DNA of 64,000 nt from contig NC_080578.1 in NCBI RefSeq assembly GCF_029962835.1, positions 28,785,001 to 28,849,000 of the forward strand. Reading direction: 5' to 3'. The notes beneath the pieces are model-generated. The model searched no databases and was not told the origin of the DNA. It saw nothing but the letters and a program-made list of their open reading frames with translations. The DNA comes from Magnolia sinica (lineage: Eukaryota; Streptophyta; Magnoliopsida; Magnoliales; Magnoliaceae). The translations under genes and the position numbers were made by a program. Positions 57,967 through 64,000 of the stretch are shown piece by piece (within the stretch, counting starts at the first letter, position 1; each line of letters opens with the position of its first letter).

Positions 57967-58395
57967 GGATATTTCATACAATCAAATCACTGGAGAGATT
58001 CCTTACAACATTGGTTTCCTGCAAGTAGCTACATTGTATGTTTCCATCTCTCAAAAGCTCTGCTGTATCTCTTTTCATCTACAAATAACTATTCGTTTCA
58101 TCTACTAATCAACCAACTAGAATCATTCAGCTATTGATATTTTCGAACTCTTCTAGTTAAACTGCTTGCTGTAGTATACTCCACTGAATCTCTATTACAG
58201 CTGACAATCTGCAACTTTTTTTCTTTTATTTTTTGCTCCAGTTGTCATCCATTCTTGTTGCATTTAATTAGGTTTGTTTTTCTTGATAATGGTGTGCTGA
58301 CCCTAATGAAAAAAAAAACTTTCTATTATTAGGTCTCTTCAGGGAAATAGGCTTACTAGGAAGATGATAGGACTCATGCAAGCTCTTGATGTTTT
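57967..58395 (+). pseudogene. Captured ERECTA-type leucine-rich-repeat receptor kinase fragment, two exons
   Basis: Exon 57967-58035 (after tttcaag, before GTATGT) reads DISYNQITGEIPYNIGFLQV and AT. Exon 58333-58395 (after attattag, before GTAAG) reads LSLQGNRLTRKMIGLMQALD and VL. In ERECTA-family receptors these repeats are consecutive and an intron splits them at the same place (FLQVATL|SLQGN). Three codons are missing in RK-MIGLM. Opposite strand to the TOP2, PIN and RPN10 pieces. Confidence 0.75.
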
Positions 58396-58567
58396 GTAAG
58401 TTTTGTACTGTCTTCTCAAATTCTTTTCATTTTTTTTTCAAAATTTCTTTTCTTCCTAAATAACTGCATGCACGCATCTTTTAAGAAATAAGCTCACATA
58501 AACAAATCCAACTATAATTTTGACTATAGTGCAATTTTTTTTTAAAAAATGAAAATTCTTAACTGAC

Positions 58568-58652
58568 CTTTCAGAGGGGATGGTGTCAATATCATCACTC
58601 AGTTTTAGCAATGATGCAACCTCCTCAGCTATCCTTTGCTTCTCAACAGAAG
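58568..58652 (-). pseudogene. Exon-like fragment, unidentified
   Basis: 85 bp between a tggaccag acceptor and GTCAGT donor. Reads SVEKQRIAEEVASLLKLSDD, then IDTIPSER. Helical; parent not recognised. A further possible exon at about 58941-58894 reads AWSPFVVGLENAYSNK. Confidence 0.35.
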
Positions 58653-59022
58653 CTGGTCCAAAGAGCAATTATAGGACTTAGGCAAGAGATGACGTTGTCA
58701 ATGAGTATATGCAGTGTTCTTCTTTTTTAAAAAATTAAAAGGGAAAACGGAAAAATAGAAAAAATCACATGATGATATGCCTGACCATATTCTTCCACAG
58801 AACATGTGACTTGAATGAATCTTTTGACAATGAAGGCTACAGAAGATCAGCTACCAGAGCTTAAAATCTGTGTAATTTCTGGAAGCTGCAACCTTATTAG
58901 AATAAGCATTTTCCAAGCCAACAACAAATGGTGACCAAGCCTGAAAACAAAAAGCAGAACATAAGTGTAGTCAATCCACAGAACAAAAGTACTTTTGGAT
59001 CAAGCTGATATTTGTGTTTTGC

Positions 59023-59051
59023 GTGAGATATAATGGGTATAAGCTACATCA
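59023..59051. repeat. 29-bp direct repeat, copy 2
   Basis: Same as 57045-57073. Confidence 0.85.
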
Positions 59052-59284
59052 ATATAATTAGTTTCACAACGCATAACATCAACTTGAAAGTAAATCATAA
59101 GTACAAAACAGTAGTTTTCCAAGAAGTTATGGACACCGAAATTTCGGCAGTCTAAAATGGTTGTATATTCTTCACTGTACAACTTAACAGTCCACCATGT
59201 ATAGCTTTCATTTTCCGTAATAAAAAAAAAAAAAACTGTACAAGTATGAAGCATGCTAACCTATGTGTGATTTGGAGATGATTA

Positions 59285-59390
59285 GATTGTCATATCACCT
59301 CCCAATTCATCAATGACCATATCTACTCTAGTCATAAAATCTGGTAAGAATTGAACAGAAGTAGCATCATAAAAAGGAGTAAGAACAGAC
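59285..59390 (-). pseudogene. Exon-like fragment, unidentified
   Basis: Reads VLTPFYDATSVQFLPDFMTR and VDMVIDELGGDMT on the - strand without stops. Parent not recognised; splice borders uncertain. Confidence 0.25.
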
Positions 59391-59969
59391 TACTGACCAA
59401 TAAGAAGAATATTGGGTCGTTCGTCTAATCCATGTTTAACTCTTGATCCATAACAATTGGACTAACTAAATGAAGAGTCTAGATCTCACTAAAGACTAAT
59501 TACAATATAGGAGGACAGTGACTTCCATACTACTTACTGGGTGTTGATTAATGAAGCCCATATATATATTATGGGGAAGAGCTCATTTTTTTGTTCTTTT
59601 TTTTTATTTTTGCTTTTTCTTTTTTCCTTTTTCGAAGCAAATAGTGAGGAAGAGCTTTACTAAGCCCACAGACGAGCACAGTCAACTCATGCTCACACCA
59701 GAACATGTGACAGCATGGCACATATGTATGAGCCAATCCATCCAATAGAAGGATCCCACCATCTTGATGCCCTGTACAAAGAATCAGGTCGATCTAGGCA
59801 CAACCTTCAGATTAGAAGCAGAGAACTAGTAATGAAAGAAATTCACATACCATGAAAAGAAGAATCGGATATGCATCTCTGCAACCAAAAAAGTTCAAAA
59901 TTTTAAAACTACACAAATAGAGAGAAGGTCATACTAAAGAAACTAGTAAATATAGTTTGCATATCTTAC

Positions 59970-60114
59970 CATTGTTCTCATGTTCAGTCAAACGGCCAGT
60001 CAATAGTTCAATGAAGCTAGGAGGCAAAGCTGAGAAAACAGTTCCGAAGTTGTTGTCAAGTAATGGCTGCTGAGAACACTCAAGCTGCTCACTGTCAACT
60101 CTCGAAACAGGCAT
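59970..60114 (-). pseudogene. Exon-like fragment, unidentified
   Basis: Reads MPVSRVDSEQLECSQQPLLD, NNFGTVFSALPPSFIELLTG and RLTEHENN, then a good donor GTAAGATATGC. Possibly preceded by an acceptor (gccaag). Parent not recognised. Confidence 0.35.
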
Positions 60115-60814
60115 CTTGGCATGATAACTAACATCATGTTTAACAAAGCTCGACTCCTAATTAGTTCTGCAAGACTAAAGAATTTGTATGACTAATGCTC
60201 TTTCTTTTTACGTTTTACAGAAACTCAAATTAATCAGCCAAATGGAGTATAAAGATCGTACCTGAGATGCATCAAATCCTTTGAAAAATTTCTGCACATG
60301 GATATTTTACCCTCTCCTACTCCTACATCCAAGTAATGAGTTACATGCGTAGAAACCACTGCAAGGCATGGAATGAATAAGTTCCTGAATTGAAGTAGGG
60401 GAAAAAAGGATCACAGCTGCGAAAGGAAAAAATAGGAATTTGGGGATTGTAGGGTGGATTTGTCAATGCATATGGCTAGGATCATATAATTCCTGGCAGA
60501 GGATCATATAATTCCTGTTTATATTAGATATGTTGGAGTCCTTGAGGAATTCTATTATGGTGAGTGAATGATTGAAGCAATATGCAGTTCCCTCATCACT
60601 GTACACATGAAAAACATGTATGGTAATTGGGACTGTCTAGCGGGAGTGGGTTAGAATTGACCTAAGATAAGTTTTGTTGTTTTTCTTGCTGTTTTTTGTA
60701 TGTGGCTAATTTTATTTTATTTTATCTTAACTACTCTCTCCTGCGTGGCCCACTTGAGCTTTGGATCTACCTCATTTTTCATCCCATGTTTTAAAATGAC
60801 CTAAAAAAACATAT

Positions 60815-61165
60815 GGATATAAACTATGTGGGGCCCACTATGGATGTATGTCTTATCTACATTGTCCATCCATTTTTCCAGCTCATTTCAGGGCATGAGC
60901 GAAAAATTGAAGCATATCAAAGGCTTAACTGGACCACACCACAGGAAACAGCGAGGACAATTGCATCCAACTGTTCATATGGTCACATGGACATGGATGA
61001 AGGGAAAACGCAAATATCGGCTCGATCCAAGACTTCTTTAGCCACTTAACAATTTTCAGCCATAGGCGTTACATTCATACAGTTTCCTTTGGTGTAGTCC
61101 AATTGCATCTTCATCTTGGATATGCTTCAATTTTCGGTTCAAGCCCTAAAAGGAGCTTCACGTAT
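60815..61165. mobile_element. MITE of the GTGGGCCC family, truncated
   Basis: From gtggggcccactatggatg through ctggaccacaccacaggaaa, cttcatcttggatatgcttc and caagccctaaaaggagc. The right terminal part (…catcatggtgggccccac) is missing. No ORF of meaning. Confidence 0.65.
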
Positions 61166-61614
61166 CATATACCCCAACAAAAAAGATTTTAAAAAAAAAA
61201 AAAAACAATGCTGCATGATAAACAGCTTGCATTGACTCAGAGACACATCCCCAAAGCAATACTGACAATTAACTTCCTTCTCAGCTGAGCATTGTGTCTG
61301 CTTCCCGAGAGTACACCTCCTCCCAATCCAAAAATCGACTCTGAGCTTCCAAACAGAGCATGAAGACTGATCCTTGAACTAACTTGCTAACCAGAAAAGC
61401 AAGGCAATTCAAATTCTTTGCATAACAAAGATTCCCCATGCAACCCAACTTTTGTTAACATTTTCAGGTACACTTCCAAACAACTGATATGTTGCTGAGT
61501 TGCAGTTGCAAATTTCTTTTGGGTTGCGGGGCTGAGAAAAATGAGAATGCAGAGGTGGCATTCTCTTAGTATGCTATTATTACTCTTAATGCAGGCATGA
61601 GAAAAATGAGAATG

Positions 61615-61800
61615 GAGAGCCGTCCATTAATTTATGAGCTCATTTTAGACATGAAACAGAAAATGAGGCAATTCCAAAGCTCAAGTAGACAACACCACAG
61701 GAAGTAGTAGGGATAATGACACCCACCTTGAAACATTCACAGGGCTACTATGATGGCTAATTGCCATCCAACTTGTTCATAAGGTCACAAAATTTGCTTA
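61615..61800. mobile_element. MITE fragment of the GTGGGCCC family
   Basis: Phrases gccgtccattaatttatgag, caacaccacaggaagtag and aacttgttcataaggtcaca. Only the left part is present. Confidence 0.5.
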
Positions 61801-62418
61801 CAGTCAAGCAGTCCAAAGTGGATCAGGGTCACTACCGATCCGGTTTTAAATGGATCATGGTTCTTTTTTCTTTTTTCTTTTTTCTTTTTACCCATTTAAA
61901 ATTCAAGTTAGTCATAGGTCCACAATGTTAGACCTGATTTTGTTTTTTTTTTTTTTTTTTTTTTCAAGTTACTCATAGGTCCACAAAATTTGCGATTACT
62001 CTTCTACCTTTGTATAAGCTAACTACCTCACGTAGAGACACCCCAACAACAACTAGGATCTGAGAGATATCAATAGACAGACATTTGATACTCCAACACA
62101 TTAAAAACCAGGCTTCTCAGGAGCATTCATCTCTTATCAAAGTAATCATAAAAACTCTTTGAGTTGCTCGGTCAGAAAATATGCAGGTTGAGTTGAATGG
62201 GGCCCAAGTACTAAAAAATTATGGAAAACAAACTATAACATATTCTTGTAAACTAACTGTAAAGAGATAACATTCCTATCTGTTGTCCCAAATGTAAACA
62301 GTGTAATTCTTTTAAATCAAATAACTACTTTACTTAAATTTTGTAACCACATGTCAGTAAGTTCAAAATGTGTGTAAACCAAGGATCAGAGCAAGATCGT
62401 ACCTGCAATAAGTTCAAA

Positions 62419-62520
62419 ACCCAGTATGCTATCGAACAGGTTGCCGTGTAATGCTGCATCAAACAGGTCAAGCTACTGATCGGTTTGCTCATGTTCTAAC
62501 CCAGTATGCTATCGAACAGG
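62419..62520. repeat. 22-bp direct repeat 80 bp apart
   Basis: acccagtatgctatcgaacagg at 62419-62440 and 62499-62520. The - strand reads LFDAALHGNLFDSILGFELI just before ATTGCAG; parent not recognised. Confidence 0.7.
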
Positions 62521-62865
62521 AATTGTAAGTCTCAAAAAAAAAATAATCCTATTTTCCACAGAATAAATTTCCAAACTCTGCTTACAGCTGGAAATACAGA
62601 GTTCTGAAGAGCTCTTTTTGCCTGAATCTCCTATAGTTAGGTTGGAAAAAACAAATATTTTTAGCTACAAAACTTCAAAATAGAGAAATTCAAGAAAGTA
62701 ATCTGATCTATGACTTCTCATTTCCCATTGCTGCATACAACCAAAAGAGTAAGACCAATATTAAAATCAATATAAAGAAGGCTAAGAAGTTGTCCTCATT
62801 GGTAGGCAGATTTGCGGCAATTAAAAAGCTCATAAAGAAGGCTGAGAAGTGTTCTGCATGCTTAC

Positions 62866-62920
62866 TTTGAATAAATGCAACCTGTTCTGGAAGCCATGTG
62901 TCGAGTGTAGCAGATCGTAC
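62866..62920 (-). pseudogene. Captured ArfGAP-domain exon
   Basis: 55 bp between tgtgctgtag and GTAAGC. Reads VRSATLDTWLPEQVAFIQ, the distinctive line of the ArfGAP zinc-finger domain of plant AGD/SMAP-type proteins that follows SLGVHISK. ArfGAPs stimulate GTP hydrolysis by ARF in vesicle traffic. Only 18 residues, without the CX2CX16-17CX2C zinc finger. Confidence 0.7.
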
Positions 62921-63206
62921 CTACAGCACATAGCCAATACTTTCATTTTTAGACCTAGCAGGGATACAAAGCTAACCAGTAAATAGCTGTGTACAAAAGG
63001 GATGTGTACACAACTTACCTTCATAGGCTTTCAATTTTGGAACAGTGATTTGTTTGGGGCTGCAAATTCCTGTAACCATATCAAATTTCAGGATCTTCGA
63101 CAAACAACGTAACTAGCAAAAAATAAATAAATCTCACGGGCCTGCCACACGTATAAAAACATATTCTTAGGTCTGAGGGCCATAGACACTTCTGTCTAAC
63201 CTGAAA

Positions 63207-63306
63207 GCCATCATTAGTGACAGATTCGTTTTGCTGCAAATATATATAAGCCATCATTAGTGACAAGTTCTCAATCAGGTAGCTACACATTCCATAGAAT
63301 TTCAAG
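63207..63306. repeat. 100-bp direct repeat, copy 2
   Basis: Identical by eye to 54501-54600. On the - strand it holds an exon-like QNESVTNDGFQ between ttgcag and GTTAGA. 63310-64000 beyond it shows no recognised gene or transposon end, only a poly-A run at 63490-63510. Confidence 0.85.
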
Positions 63307-64000
63307 GGATGAAATGTGCAAGACATTTTGGATTTTGGGCCTCAAGGAATCTCCATTTTTTGGTTTTTACCTATGTATAGAAGGATATGGGATAATCTCT
63401 CATCGTCCCTTTCCAAGAAGGAGAAGAAGAAGAACTGACAGGTCAGTGGTTAACTTCAGAGAATCGGTATTCTCTTTTTGTCAAGATATTTAAAAAAAAA
63501 AAAAAAAAAAAAACCAGATTCAAAGAATACAGAAGGGTTAAGGGTGTTTTTAGACTGAAAGATAAAGGATCCCAGAAGCCAAGTGTTTCTGTTTCATGTT
63601 CTTCAAACACCAGAAACAAGCCATAAGACCATCGAAATCTTCATGATTCAGAGTTTCAAGGCAGAAGAATAGAGATGGACCTTTTTAATATCCTCTAATA
63701 GAAGGGTTTTTGTAAACAGTGACAAGGGATGACAAGGTGAGGATTCTGGGTAAAACGACGAGGAATAAGAAGACTATTTGCACTGACCGATAGCCTCAAC
63801 AAAGGATCAGAATGACAAGAAGACGATGAATTATGTTTCATTCTACCTGTCCAAACTCTCTCTTAGATGCTTCATTTTTATTTTGTAATTTTTGGTCTAG
63901 CCAATTGAGCTGAACATGACCCCCACGAACCACAATGCCCTAGATGATGTTCAAAAAATTATGGCTTAATTGTCCGAATACATGAGCTTGTTGTCAATGC

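Larger units (their letters stand above)
50549..64000. mobile_element. CACTA-2: gene-fragment-carrying CACTA transposon (one end in window)
   Basis: Terminus CACTACCAGAAAACAGGG at 50549 sits inside the TNP2 frame of CACTA-1; TAT precedes it. Subterminal repeats (GCTACGG...CCGTAGC) extend to about 51040. Inward lie exon-like pieces of several unrelated plant genes on both strands, many with intact GT/AG borders. No matching end (…TTTTCTGGTAGTG) is seen before 64000, so the element is either more than 13.4 kb or truncated. No transposase was seen in it, so it would depend on another element. The right limit given is the window edge, not a boundary. Confidence 0.6.

Noticed and set aside
63260..63493. 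ORF ending in a poly-Arg and Ser stretch near the window end
   Set aside because: Crosses the 100-bp repeat and an aag-rich run; no recognisable domain.

Overview
This is a 64 kb piece of plant nuclear DNA, almost certainly from a flowering plant with a large, repeat-rich genome. It has one apparently intact host gene. The rest is nested, decayed transposable elements and captured gene fragments. GTGGGCCCAC-rich non-autonomous repeats with 'dead gene-like' text recur many times; I associate these with magnoliid genomes (magnolia/laurel relatives), but that taxonomic guess is inference only. No tRNA, rRNA, CRISPR array or prokaryotic feature is visible.

Layout. (1) 1-6471: 3' part of a + strand Ty1/copia-type element (Copia-A): gag, a protease remnant, no integrase/RT/RNase H, then an extra ORF, a polypurine tract and a long LTR. 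(2) 6472-12030: a second, inverted member of the same family (Copia-B, - strand), with its LTR at 10655-12030, a primer-binding site, an almost unbroken gag reading frame and the same extra ORF. Copia-A appears to have landed inside Copia-B. (3) 12031-25668: a decayed Ty3/gypsy element (Tat/Ogre-like). Its gag is cut by Copia-B on the left and split by a 5.76 kb solo LTR (13254-19016). Protease, pre-RT and integrase scraps and a 3' LTR follow. (4) 25669-30467: a 4.8 kb solo LTR (family S) with a perfect 5-bp target duplication, sitting on the gypsy LTR/primer-binding-site junction. (5) 30468-33991: mixed LTR debris. (6) 33992-35552: a Mutator-like MITE present as three tandem copies inside one 9-bp target duplication, then a threefold ~191-bp tandem repeat (35601-36175). 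(7) 36340-38718: a two-exon BAHD acyltransferase gene, the only intact gene. (8) 38719-41996: non-coding decayed sequence. (9) 41997-50548: an En/Spm (CACTA-1) transposon on the - strand, with Transposase_24-like and TNP2-like genes. TNP2 is split by a second family-S solo LTR (44238-49621). (10) 50549-64000 and beyond: a second CACTA element (CACTA-2) inserted in CACTA-1's TNP2. Its interior holds exon-sized pieces of several unrelated host genes: topoisomerase II, a PIN auxin carrier, a coiled-coil (CUE-like) protein, proteasome RPN10, an ERECTA-type receptor kinase, an ArfGAP and several I cannot name. Many still have their splice sites.

How it fits together: the window records successive insertions. 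Copia-B went into gypsy gag and Copia-A into Copia-B. A solo LTR lies in gypsy gag and another at the gypsy LTR edge. CACTA-1 went into older debris; a solo LTR and CACTA-2 then went into CACTA-1. The most noteworthy objects are the gene-fragment-collecting CACTA-2, the polymerase-less copia family with a shared extra ORF and palindrome arrays, and the tandem MULE-MITE upstream of the BAHD gene. All family assignments come from reading translations by eye; no search was run.
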